Below are positions 17,901 through 25,500 of a stretch of 34,678 nucleotides of DNA, one piece after another. The stretch is from a virus. The DNA is taken from IMG/VR virus record IMGVR_UViG_3300009161_000132, positions 1-34,678 of that record. One strand, 5' to 3'. The notes below the pieces were generated by a model that saw only the letters and a list, made by a program, of their open reading frames with translations, searched no databases and was not told where the DNA came from. Numbering within the stretch: the first letter of the stretch is position 1; every line of letters begins with the position of its first letter. Both the position numbers and the translations under genes were made by a program.

Positions 17901-17976
17901 TGGATTTACTGGAATTTCAACAGGATCAATTGCATCTAGAAAAATTCCATTAAAATATTTGAACTATATTTCATAA
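5926..17976 (+). CDS. Giant baseplate wedge protein in the gp7 position (4016 aa)
   Basis: An uninterrupted frame lies between gene 6 and gene 8, where T4 has gene 7 (1032 aa, wedge initiator), so it probably fills the gp7 role; I could not see direct gp7 similarity. It is a mosaic. Residues 1-260 contain a conserved start (FSNIVKNQLPNYVIEEFPLI; FIKQAKDFYLSKGTDESFK near 190). Residues about 1245-1365 are a YHYH-type domain. About 2400-2580 is another conserved-looking core (GWQINAGFLNDNLQ). About 2578-2920 holds a triplicated domain. Between these lie many GxGYxxxP units, HGFxxGDxVxY units and GDEIxxY units. There is no membrane segment. Such repeats suggest a long beta-rich, surface-exposed appendage, perhaps glycan-binding (inference). 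Stop codon overlaps the gp8 late promoter. Confidence 0.9.
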   Translation: MTEKRIQFSNIVKNQLPNYVIEEFPLISEFLSQYYISQEFKGAPADLIQNIDRYVKIDELTNQTDSTVLGQDISFFDTDIIIDQTGVGIEDFPDSYGVLQIDDEIITYTGKTSSSFTGCVRGFVGITSFTKQNYPDQLVFSESESAEHTSGAVIKNLSSLFLKEFLLKTKYQLLPGLENRTLSSNINQSLFIKQAKDFYLSKGTDESFKILFNALYGESAVIIRPKDYLFRPSDANYRVTDDLVVERIEGDPLNLLNATLFQDEYHNISRAYAPIADVEVVISELGTTYYKLSLDSGYSRDIRVDGAIYGNFVVHSKTQLIESVSTGTTTLSVDSTVGFPQSGELSVTYNDNTTGILSYSHKSLTQFFDCFGISGIIEDKSQIGINTYAYANVSNELIKVRINSVIKSCSISNDTRYYHVGDTAQIRTLGVDIDNYLFNNWFLNIASSYEITSISLQNTFDYTYNITVKTPHIFKIGDSVKIINSSGSEKLSTISNVDSSTSFSISGQGVLSNDQYIIRRNLLKINSNTFLNLSNINSNVQNLYKLDEKLLISSSSIPTYYNQPLDLYNKSVTFSGTFPSSGVGSTNIFNITSTKDHGFYTGDIVYYTPEKQTSINPDTLEEEKTVISSLFDEGIYYVKRIDQNNIQLANSKDSIYYSNFEYVSDATSVSNNKIELYDFKSKTLLSQKLLREVSTPINDGQVYPTNSGFTGILINGVEILNYKSSDLVYYGALQNIDVIAPGFGYDVITPPTLIISDAVGYGATGYCAVRGFLSEIKIIDSGFDYQGTPKINITGGNGVGANASVNMKLIDHESSFNSESPSALVGIGSTVSTIGFGTYHKFRNSERIIYKTNGQTAVGGLSTDSSYYVSTISPYVVKLHKTLDDAVSGINTVVLSSYGVGNHTLQSYNKKSVVGSINIINSGSGYENKKRTSQPSGISTALSIVEIENHDYKSGEVVVYNVDGTAVSGLTTNTSYYVTVVDSDKFRLSQVGVGSTNQDFYYNTKQFVNFNSVGSGTHIFNYPEISVEIVGDVGISSVGSETFKSIIKPIFRGQITSVHLSDNGIGYGSSEILNYNRQPSITLDSGSNAQLTPIIENGKIVDVIINNSGVNYSSPNISITGSGSGASITPIVQNGAITSVKIINGGIGYSQRSTFITITPPGSSCKFDPKIQTWRVNLFEKYFNNITDDDGILSKGLNKNYQLEYSHLYAPRKLREAVYSVNQNGNVLYGSPDLIKVNNTEQLSTKHSPIIGWAYDGNPIYGPYGYITKQGGVISPMKSGYELNSLQQRPNFPLGFFVEDYVYSEKSDETVLDHNNGRFGVTPEFPNGTYAYFTTINYTSSDNSGPFVNYRRPVFPYLIGDAFKSIPNEFNFKIASNQDDFDLNQTNWLRFTTPYNIINGTASYSYLQTPNNLNQTVDVKYTLPGSVENIGINSGGDGYKVNNSIVFDESGTKGYGAAAKVSRIKGKSVTLVSTATSTISNVEFFSGEEKNSFTIYAENPHNLNNNDIVSVSGLNTTSTSLQLSPYTIGVTTSNILTLNVGVGTAVATGIVTYFSVTGNLSPTSIRENDIFTISTEKVKILNVDPFNSRIRVLRQIDSTVGISHTATEILYENPRKLKITSGITTSYDYKLNRQIYFNPKDSIGLGTIAGVGIGTTITISNPGAGITQIFIPTKTIYLPNHKLETGDILTYSPNIGSSIGVSTNGISTSVTLTNQSQVFVAKISEDLIGISTVRVGLGSTGVFVGIASTTRGLSTLFFTGIGTGIYHSFETNYDSIIGNISRNLVTVSTSQTHGLTAEDFVYISVNPSISTTFAVKYNDYNRRLVINSKDFISTGVNTSTSSINIVNHGFINGQKIIHISSSPSGGLQNNQIYYVVIVDNNTLKLSNTYYSATSLIPEIVGITSASSGTLSPINPAIQLYKNSTITFDLSDSSLSYTDQFALYPAFEFKFYKDSNFTEEFTTSKTSNVFEVQKIGTIGVTTTAKVILNVNENTPEKLYYNLIPIYDNNTPQIKREVVIDTLIQDHNELQIESSKYNGEHKISIATPSSFTYNLPEFPESVSYGSSTSVISYETTSSSASGPIAKFEIKNRGQNYYSLPGITTIVSVSGSNAIVEPSSTSIGKIKKTKISDIGFDFSSDNTVRPTVYLPQIIKVDPLASFASIGISSAGRGYSSAPKLIVIDGKTQNVIPEVDLRYSLGDTQVTILRNTFGINNSLPTILPTENTNGVGINSISFNNSTKSVTVRLSVGFSTANSFPFQVNDKVLIENVSVGVGSTGRGYNSKDYNYNLFTLTSVTPNLGGIGSVSYSLAEFLDSSEIPGNYDSTNSSGRIIPQKYFPIFNPILSKNNFLIGETTTSDSSTGIVENWDPKNNLLTVSSNDNFYSGSIIKGFTSKTQGNITSIERTDSFFETGATSKVEKGWQINAGFLNDNLQKIQDSFYYQNFSYSIKSKIDYDTWNDVVSTLNHTAGFRKFADYQLESSSSQSLSVGISTDLTSFEILNNIVGSANLNCVYDFDLVKENSLQIGNSSFSDEIIFSSRILTDYQESVGNRVLSIDDISSQFNSSPRATRYSDIHRFKLSDARVQKYFIYTKDQRYTDERQCEFVTLLHNDATGFLNQYAKVYSTNDLGSFDFSIQGTEGILEFYPIKYIINDYNVSIIAYDVKGVLSGVSSANYGGIVNIVGTSVSSVSVGSTCTIVSIANTYTSAKVLVEISASNGQYEFDELNIIHDGSNIQFLEYGQLTNNSTLPYSSSGLGTYNPYFSGSNLIVDFIPNTGLAVTCNTLHISIANTSYTGVGTFNMKYSLLEARTTSIASSTSPIATPVGQYVNINSDNFDYDCAHFLVQVSDTINNQHQLSEVIVLHNSTDTFITEFANIETASGLGTVGVSRTDTYTKITFTPNPNIQVQVKSFMNALQITNETSDITEIDLTNSSIVTDNNTYEGTERSIKKDFNLQHKTDDIFRRNFDGSDSQIVNILNNTITIPNHFLVSGEEVVYSHAGAGSTQAIGIASTSFVGIGTTNKLPATVYVVKVSSNLIKLASSAQNALKSIPEVLNFTSVGIGSSHTFNATNQNAKVIVAIDNLIQSPVVSSAITSTLSKQLLISENTAYFTGITSFFGGDLIKINDEIMRIDGVGIGSTNTILLKRPWLGTTVVGHSTGALITKVVGNYNIVDNTLNFSEAPYGNIPLSASTNEPDEIDWTGISVSSTFQGRVFLRSGTPNSSNETYSKNYVFDDISNNFNGSKKDFTLTSSGSSVTGISNENAVILINDIFQGPGLNADYTLSENLGITSITFTGTASSVSYDVNVSTLPRGGIIVSVGSTGGFGYQPLVSAGATVTVSIAGTISAISIGNSGSGYRSGIQTSVRVGVTTSSTGSPNIQYIGTAAVSNGNIVSIAITNPGTGYTSTNPPEVIIDSPLSYSDIPLVYSASSVSGNGGNATASIVVGQGSSVIDFEITNLGYGYGQEQILTVAIGGTIGIPTTGSASFREFQLSIQETYTDEFSGWSIGELQILDNYDALFDGSRKEFPITVSGSLISIRSAPGSPVDVQDVLLIFINDILQIPGGGYIFNGGSVITFTEAPKSGDTSKILFYKGSGSIDVIERNILETVKEGDDLTIGYDPSIGQPATFQEDERTVTSITSTNTVDTLPYFGPGNTNDSNLLRPVVWCRQTEDKIINEQIIGKNRIIYEPLIYPTAYLIQSVGIGSTIIYVDNIRPFFNPINENNVTLNFQKNITLISQDGRVGATATCIVSSGGTITSIVISDGGVGYTTTPIISISQPIGFGTTAAQNTALATATISNGIVTGIAVTYSGIGYISTSVPQVLIEPPTFVYEDNAVISYQGDFGIISGISTTSVGVASTGLVFDMLISPNSFLRNSSITGVTTISGIQTGYYFTIYNSNVGRGVTSLNSLGSTVGIGSTFLDNVYQVAAVSIAQTSTIGFGVTYVAKVTVSVSSYNGLSGIGYSNFYGEFSWGKINLSSRSKENLYSAYTNNGFTGISTGSIASRKIPLKYLNYIS
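9640..10020 (+). other. YHYH-type domain inside the giant baseplate protein
   Basis: Residues about 1245-1365 contain GWAYDGNPIYGPYGY and, 60 residues on, LDHNNGRFGVTPEFPNGTYA and then PVFPYLIGDAF. This is the layout of the YHYH domain family, in which aromatic-rich motifs with Asp/Asn surround a VTPExPxGTYxY core. The family is found in secreted and surface proteins of bacteria and marine viruses; its biochemical role is not established. It is flanked on both sides by GxGY-type repeats. Confidence 0.8.
13660..14690 (+). repeat. Triplicated ~85-residue domain in the giant baseplate protein
   Basis: Three diverged copies begin near 13660, 14035 and 14430 (residues about 2578, 2703 and 2835). 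Each has a hydrophobic strand, an acidic loop, then FVTLLHNDAT / LNIIHDGSNI / VIVLHNSTDT, an F...EY/EF segment, a Gly-rich turn (LGSF, LGTY, LGTV), and a strand ending xFxPxx. The copies are recognisable in protein but not obvious in DNA, so the duplication is old. Confidence 0.65.
15870..16365 (+). repeat. Array of GxGY beta units in the giant baseplate protein
   Basis: Successive units read GGFGYQP, NSGSGYRSG, NPGTGYTSTNPPEVII and NLGYGYGQ, each preceded by an Ile/Val-rich strand after a Gly-rich turn. Further clusters of the same unit lie at about 8128-8330, 9092-9410, 12170-12470 and 17150-17415. The pattern suggests a stacked beta fold. Confidence 0.7.
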
Positions 17977-17979
17977 ATA
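17972..17979 (+). promoter_or_regulatory. T4-type late promoter for gene 8
   Basis: CATAAATA (7/8 to TATAAATA) overlaps the stop codon of the giant gene and lies 17 nt before the gene 8 ATG. It would allow gene 8 and the downstream giant gene to be made independently of the 12-kb gene upstream. Confidence 0.6.
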
Positions 17980-17996
17980 GATAAAAACAATGTAAA

Positions 17997-19553
17997 ATGG
18001 CAGCAATCATAACTGATCAAATTAGAATATTGAATGCAAAGAATTTTGTTTCTGGAATAAGCACTGGAACAAACTCTTATTATACTTTTATTGGTCTTCC
18101 AAATCCAACAGATTTTCAATCAGATTGGGATACAAATCCTCCTTCACCAAAAGACAATTTTAATGAGGAGAATAATTATTGGGATACAATGATTGCATTA
18201 AAGAAAATTAATGCAAGTGATGCTCGATTGGTGATTCAAAGAAGATTTTGGTCTTCTGGAACTGTTTATGATATGTATCGTCACGACTATAGTAGTTCAA
18301 ATACGGCTCCAATATCGGGAGCAACTAACCTATATTCGGCAAATTATTATGTAATCAATAGTGATTATCGTGTTTATATCTGTTTACAGAACGGAATTAG
18401 TCCAGATAATCCTACAGGGAAACCATCTCTTGACGAACCAACATTTACAGATTTGGAACCAAGGTCTGCTGGTTCTTCTGGAGATGAATATATATGGAAA
18501 TACCTTTATACTATCAAACCAAGTGAAATTGTAAAATTTGAATCCACAGATTTTATACCTGTTCCTTCAGATTGGGAAACAAGTTCTGAAAGTGCGGCAG
18601 TTAGAAATAATGCAATAGATGGGTCTCTCAAAATTGTAACAATTACAGATAGAGGAGTTGGTTTAGGAACAGCAAATAGAACTTATACAAGAGTTCCCAT
18701 CAAAGGTGATGGAAGTGGAGCAGAGTGTACGATTGTAGTTGATAATGATCAAAAAGTCCAGTCAATTACAGTATCTAATCAAGGATCTGGATATACTTAT
18801 GGAAATGTCGATTTGATTTCTGGTGGATTTCCGACAGGAACTACGAGACCCACCTTTGATGTCATTATTCCACCTCAAGGAGGTCACGGATATGACATCT
18901 ATCGAGAACTCGGTGCAATTAACGTTCTTTTATATTCAAGAATTGAAAATGATGTTCAAAATCCAGATTTTATAACAGGAAATCAAATTGCAAGAATTGG
19001 AATTGTTCAGAATCCAAAATCATTTGGATCTACACAAATTATGTCCCTGGACAAGGCAAGTGCAGTTTATGCTCTAAGACTCACAGGAATTGGATATGAT
19101 TCAGCAACTTTTGTGGCAGATAGTTATATTACTCAGACAATTGGAACTGGTGTTACTGCTGCTGGAAGAGTTATAAATTATGATCAAACAACCGGAGTTT
19201 TAAAGTATTGGCAAGATCGGTCAGTTGCAGGATTTAATACAGTCGGAACAGCACAGACCACTCCTCCATATGGATTTAACTTAAATCGTTTTACAAGTTC
19301 TCCATCTACGGGTGGAAGTTTGTCAATTATACCAACTAATGGTACTACAACTCTTTCAATTAGTACAACATTTACGGGTATTTCTACTGTAATAAATAAT
19401 AGAACATATTACTTAGGTCAATCTTTTTCAAATGGTCTGGCAAATCCTGAAGTTAAAAAATATTCTGGCAATATAATTTACGTTGACAATAGACCGTCAA
19501 TCACCAGATCATCAAATCAAAAAGAAGATATCAAAGTTATTTTGCAATTCTAA
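17997..19553 (+). CDS. gp8: Baseplate wedge subunit gp8
   Basis: gp8 is a T4 baseplate wedge protein that binds gp7 and gp10. The similarity to T4 gp8 is visible at both ends of the protein. In the N-terminal half, YWDTMIALKKINASDARLVI with RRxW, an YICLQN...TGKPS stretch and GDEYIWKYLYTI parallel T4's MWTHMMGTVKVL, VYRCLD and GYVWEYLFEI. At the C-terminus, GNIIYVDNRPSITRSSNQKE parallels T4's GEMIYMENRPPI. At 518 aa it is much longer than T4 gp8 (334 aa). Extra sequence includes a GxGY repeat pair at about residues 205-285 and a Gly/Thr-rich stretch at about 385-463. A late promoter lies just upstream; the next gene starts 6 nt after the stop. Confidence 0.9.
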   Translation: MAAIITDQIRILNAKNFVSGISTGTNSYYTFIGLPNPTDFQSDWDTNPPSPKDNFNEENNYWDTMIALKKINASDARLVIQRRFWSSGTVYDMYRHDYSSSNTAPISGATNLYSANYYVINSDYRVYICLQNGISPDNPTGKPSLDEPTFTDLEPRSAGSSGDEYIWKYLYTIKPSEIVKFESTDFIPVPSDWETSSESAAVRNNAIDGSLKIVTITDRGVGLGTANRTYTRVPIKGDGSGAECTIVVDNDQKVQSITVSNQGSGYTYGNVDLISGGFPTGTTRPTFDVIIPPQGGHGYDIYRELGAINVLLYSRIENDVQNPDFITGNQIARIGIVQNPKSFGSTQIMSLDKASAVYALRLTGIGYDSATFVADSYITQTIGTGVTAAGRVINYDQTTGVLKYWQDRSVAGFNTVGTAQTTPPYGFNLNRFTSSPSTGGSLSIIPTNGTTTLSISTTFTGISTVINNRTYYLGQSFSNGLANPEVKKYSGNIIYVDNRPSITRSSNQKEDIKVILQF

Positions 19554-19559
19554 GAAATT

Positions 19560-22500
19560 ATGCCTCAACAAACTAATCTCAACGTATCTCCATACTTTGA
19601 CGATTTTAATTCTGACAACAATTATTCTAAGGTTCTATTTAAACCTGGATATCCCGTACAGGCAAGGGAACTCACAACCTTACAATCAATTTTACAAAAT
19701 CAGATTGAAAAATTTGGGCAGCATTTTTTCAAAGAGGGTGCAAAAGTTATTCCAGGGAATACTGGATATAATGCACAATATTATGCGGTTGAATTAAATA
19801 ATTCTTATTTGGGAGTTCCTGTTGAGGCATACGTATCACAACTAATTGGAACAAAAATTACAGGACAAACTTCTGGTGTAACTGCTGTTGTTGATAATGT
19901 ACTATTTGCAGCAAATTCTGAGAGAGGTAATCTCACTCTTTACGTAAATTATCTTTCTTCAAGTACTGCAAACAATTCTACAAAAACTTTTTCTGATGGA
20001 GAGGGACTTCTTGCCGGATCAACAATAAACTCTGGTCTCTTAGGAAATAGTACAATTCAGGCAGGACAAACATTTGCAATTACTCTTGCAAATAATGCAA
20101 ATTCTATTGGTTCTGCGTTCACTATTACCGAAGGTGTTTATTTTGTAAGGGGACAATTTGTAAGAGTAGCAACAGAAACTCTAATTTTAGATCAATATAG
20201 CAATACTTCAAATTATAGAGTTGGATTATTTGTAAATGAAGAAATTATAACACCAGATATTGATGAAGGTCTAAATGATAATTCTCAGGGATTTAATAAT
20301 TATTCTGCCCCAGGAGCAGATAGATTTAGAATATCAGTATCACTTTTTAAAAAAAGTTTAGACGATTTTAATGATAATAATTTTGTAGAACTTGCATCTG
20401 TGAGTGCAGGTGTTTTAAAATCTCAAAAAACCACTACAGATTATAGCAACTTAACAGATGAGTTAGCAAGAAGAACCTATGCAGAATCTGGAGACTATTG
20501 TGTAACTCCATTTGATGTATCAGTCAAAGAGTCACTAAATGATCAACTAGGAAATCGTGGTATCTTTAATGTTGGTCAATTTACTTATGGTGGATCAGTT
20601 CCGACTGATGATTTAGCAGTTTATCAAATTTCTCCAGGAAAGGCATTTGTTCGTGGATATGAAATTGAAACTATCAGTCCAACATTTCTTGATGTACCAA
20701 AACCAAGAACAACAAAAACTTTAGAAAATCAGGCAATTAATTATAATACTGGACCAACTCTAATTTTAAACAGAGTTTATGGATCTCCTGTAATTGGAAT
20801 TGGAAATACTTATGTATTAAGTTTGAGAAATGAGAGGGTTGGTATTGCAAGCACAACTGCTCCTGGAAAAGAAATTGGTTTATCTAGAATTTATGATTTT
20901 AGATTAGAGTCCGGGTCTTATAATGCATCAAATTCAAATATTAATCAGTGGTATATTTCACTATATGATATTCAAACAATTACTGAGATTAGTTTAAACG
21001 AACCTATTACTCTTTCTGTTCCAACTTTTATTAAGGGAAATAACAGTGGTGCCACTGCATTCTTAAAAGAATCTGTATCAAATTCTGCACTTTTAACTGT
21101 TTATGAAAAAACAGGGGAATTCATAACAAATGAGTCATTTACAATTGATGGAATTGTAAATGGAAGAGTAGCAATTGCAATTACATCATATGGAATTTCT
21201 GATGTTAAGTCGGTTTACGGTGTTGTGGGATCTGGATCTACATTTACGGCTGATGTTCTTCAATCAACTGCATTTTTTGTTGGAATTGCTACAATTGCCT
21301 CTTTTCAGTATAATTCAAATGTAAGTATTTTAACAACTAATATTACATCAACAGTTGGTGTTGGATCAACTAATATTTTTGTAAACAGCACTTCCGGAGT
21401 GTCAGTAGGTAGTTCTATTAGTATAGGTACGTCAATTACAAACGCAGTTGTGACTGGTGTTGGAAATACTTTTGTAACTATTGGTGCTGGAGCAACAATA
21501 GGAAATTTACTTAATTTATCAATCAACAATAGTGTGGGTATTGGATCTACTCAATTATTTGTTGCAAGTAGCACAGGAGTTTCTATTGGGGGTTCTTTTA
21601 ATCTTAATAGGGGAAATTTAATTACAACAATTACTACTGGGCAAACTGTGGGAATTGGGTCAACTCAAATTTTTGTGACAAGTCTTTCTGGAGTTGCCAT
21701 AGGAAACTCTGTTACTGTAGGAGCAGCACTCACAAATGCACGTATTGTTGGTCTAGGCACAACATCTGTTTTTATTGGAACCGGAAGCACTGCATCAGTA
21801 TCCATAACCGCAGGAACAGCAGTCACATTCTCTCTTATAAATTATGGGTTATCTGTTGTTAGTTTAGGTTCAACATCTATCTTTATTGGAGCAGGAAATA
21901 CAATATCTTCTGCAATTGGAATTGGAAGTACTTTGGCATTTACAAACACTTCTTCTCTGATTACGGGAACAGTAGTATCTTTCACAAATCCACTATTTAC
22001 AAGTGATGTAACATCACCAAATAAATTATTTCCAGGAACAATTGTTAAAAAAGACAATATAGTTTCTTATGGATCAGCAAGTAATAGAGATCCTTTTTAT
22101 GGAAAAGTTGTATCTGTAGGAGCAACATCAATTCAAATTAGTGGTATTGCAACAGTTACCGGAGTGTGTGATGGAGCGCTTCCAACTGTAACATTATCAG
22201 TAACAGATTTGCAAATATTGACCACAAATTTAGAAGATTCCACAGATAACACTCTTTATACAAAACTTCCAAAGAATAATATATCTTCTGTTGATCTTAC
22301 AAACGCAAGTTTAACGATTAGAAAATCTTATACGGTCAATATTCTAAACAATCAACTTTCAACAGCAGCAGTTGCCGGATCTAACGAAACCTTCTTGCCT
22401 TTTGATGAAGAAAGATATTCATTAATTCGGTCTGATGGATCCACAGAAGTTTTGACTTCTGATAAGTTCTCATTCACATCTGGATCAACTCAACTTCAAA

Positions 22501-25500
22501 TTTATAATCTTGGATCAAATAACACTGGTGCAACATTAGTTACGACACTCACAAAAATAAAACCAAAAGCAAAATCAAAACTCAAAAATAGAGTGAATAG
22601 TGTTATTGTAGATAAATCAAAATATAATTATTCAGGAATAGGTGGAACTACAATTAATGATGGACTAACTTTTGGAAACTACCCTTATGGCACCAGAGTT
22701 CAAGATGAAAATATTTGTTTAAATGTTCCTGATGTGATTGAAATTCATTCAATTTATGAATCATTAGATACAACAGATCCATCAGCACCAACTGCTGTTT
22801 TATTCTCAATTACAAGCCCATCCACAACAACTTCTGAGTTGATTATTGGTGAAAAAATCACAGGACAAACAAGTGGTGCAATTGCAATCTGTGCAGAAAA
22901 ATTAACAAATACTCAAATTTCATTTATATACAAAAATCAAAATACTTTTAAAGAAGGAGAAACATTAGTATTTGAAGAATCAAATATTCGTGCAATCGTA
23001 GTAACATTAAATATTGATAGTTTTAATATTTCTTCAAATTATACATTCTCTACTGGGCAAGAAGGCACATTTTATGATTTTGGTGTAATCAATAGAAAAT
23101 CGGATTCTGATGAACCAACTAAAAGACTAAAAATTTATTTCCAAAGTGGATATTATCAATCTTCAGATGATGGGGATATTACAACAGTAAATTCATACGA
23201 TACTTTTGATTATAGTAAAGAAATACAAAGTGTGAATGGAATTTCAAATTCAGATATTATTGATATTCGACCAAGAACTTCTTCATATACAGTATCTGAA
23301 AACTCCAGATCACCACTAGAATTTTATGGTCGAAATTTTAATGCATCTGGAAATTCTGCAGCAAATGTTCTTGCTTCAGATGAATCTATTCTCACAACTT
23401 TTTCTTTCTATTTGGGAAGAATTGATAGAATTTATCTTTCAAAAGATGGTAAATTACAAGTCAAATATGGCAATCCTGCAGAAAGACCAGAAAAACCAGT
23501 ATCTGTTGATGATGCGATAGAAATTGCTACAGTATTTTTACCAGCATATCTTTATAATGTTTCACAATCTTCCATAGAATTTTTAGATCATAAAAGATAT
23601 CGAATGGTTGATATTAAACAACTTGAAAATCGTATTAAAAATTTAGAGTATTATACATCTCTTTCACTATTAGAAACAAATACTGCAGGACTTTTTGTTC
23701 CTGATTCAAATGGATTGAATAGATTTAAATCTGGATTTTTTGTAGATAATTTTACTTCACTTCTTGCACAAGAAGATGGTGTTTCTTATAAAAATAGTAT
23801 TGATTTAAGAAATAAGGAATTGAGACCTCAACATTATACAAATTCTGTAGATTTAATTACAGGACCTGTAATTAATGTTGATCCAAATGCCGATCTTCAA
23901 TTTTCACCTCCAGAAGGGGTCAATATTAGAAAATCTTCAGATATTATTACTTTAGATTATGCAGAACGTGAATGGTTTAAACAAACTTTTGCAACAAGAT
24001 CTGAAAGTGTGACTCCATTTTTGGTTAGTTTTTGGCAAGGGACTGTGGAACTTACTCCCTCATCTGATACCTGGGTAGACACTACAAGAATCGAAGCAAA
24101 AATTATTAACACTGAAGGAAATTATGCAGAAACCCTTGCTACTGCAAGTAGAACTTTAAATGTAGATCCACAGACAGGATTTTCACCAACAATATGGAAT
24201 TCTTGGGAAACAAATTGGACAGGTCAAGAAGTTACTCAAAACACAAGAGAAAGAACTGAAACTACTACTAGTGGTGGAAGATGGGGTCAAATGGGACTTC
24301 GTGGAAATGGTGATTTAACTGGAGGACAATTCATAACCGATACAACGACTACCGTTCTTAGAGATACTCTAAGAGAAGTAAGAGATACTGGAGTTCAGAC
24401 AAGAACAGGAAATAGAACTATTGTTACTGAGCAATTTGATGCATCATCTGTTGGTGATAGAGTTGTAAGTCGAAATCTCATTTCATTTATGAGGTCAAGA
24501 AATATTCAATTCATTTCTAAAAAAATAAAACCACTCACTCAGATGTATGCTTTTTTTGATGGAGTTAATGTCACAAAATATTGTGTTCCAAAACTTTTAG
24601 AAATTAATATGATATCTGGTGTCTTTCAAACCGGAGAGACTGTAATTGGATCAATTTCAAATACTGGATTGGGACCAAATAATACAAATACAAACTCAAG
24701 AATAACTTTTAGAGTTGCTCAACCAAATCATAAAGAAGGTCCTTACGATGCAGCAGTAACAACTTTTTCGTTGAATCCTTATACAAGTCAAGTTCTTCAA
24801 GGAACATATTCATCAACATCAACTATTTTGAATGTTGATACATTTTCACTATCAAATGAACCTCAAGGACAATTTAGTGGAAGAGTTGAAAGTGGAATGG
24901 TTCTTATTGGAGGAACAAGTGGGGCCCAAGCAACAATTACAAATGTGAGATTGATTTCTGATTTATCTGCAACTCTAATTGGAAGTTTCAATGTTCCCAA
25001 TCCAAATATTAATGTTCATCCAAAATTTGAAACAGGATCTAAAGTTTTTACATTGATAAACAATGATTCAAATGATCAAAATGTAGCAACAACAATTGCC
25101 GAAGAAGGATTTACTTCGAGTGGAACTTTAGAAACTGTTCAAGAAAATATTATTTCTGTAAGAAATGCACGAATTGAAAATAAACAAGAATTTGAAGACA
25201 GGGCAGTTTCAAGGACAACAGGAACACAAGTTATTTCAACACAAGCAGTTTCTCAATCAACCTCACAAAATGTTAATATTGTTTGGTATGATCCATTAGC
25301 ACAATCATTTTTGGTAGAAGACAGTACAGGAGTGTTTTTAACAAGATGTGATGTATTTTTCAGATCAAAAGATGATACTGATATTCCTGTAACTTTTCAA
25401 ATCAGAACTATGCAAGGAGGATTTCCAACAAGAAAAGTTCTTCCATTTTCTGAGATTATATTAGAACCAAATCAAGTTTCTACATCAGGTGATGGGTCTG

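Noticed and set aside
5926-17976. Possible assembly error or fused genes producing the 4016-aa frame
   Set aside because: The frame is open and keeps the same composition and module types throughout, with no internal promoter or clear start; large genes in this slot fit what I recall of cyanomyoviruses.
21351-21990. CRISPR-like array
   Set aside because: Repeats are within an open reading frame, diverged and unevenly spaced; they encode GIGST protein repeats.
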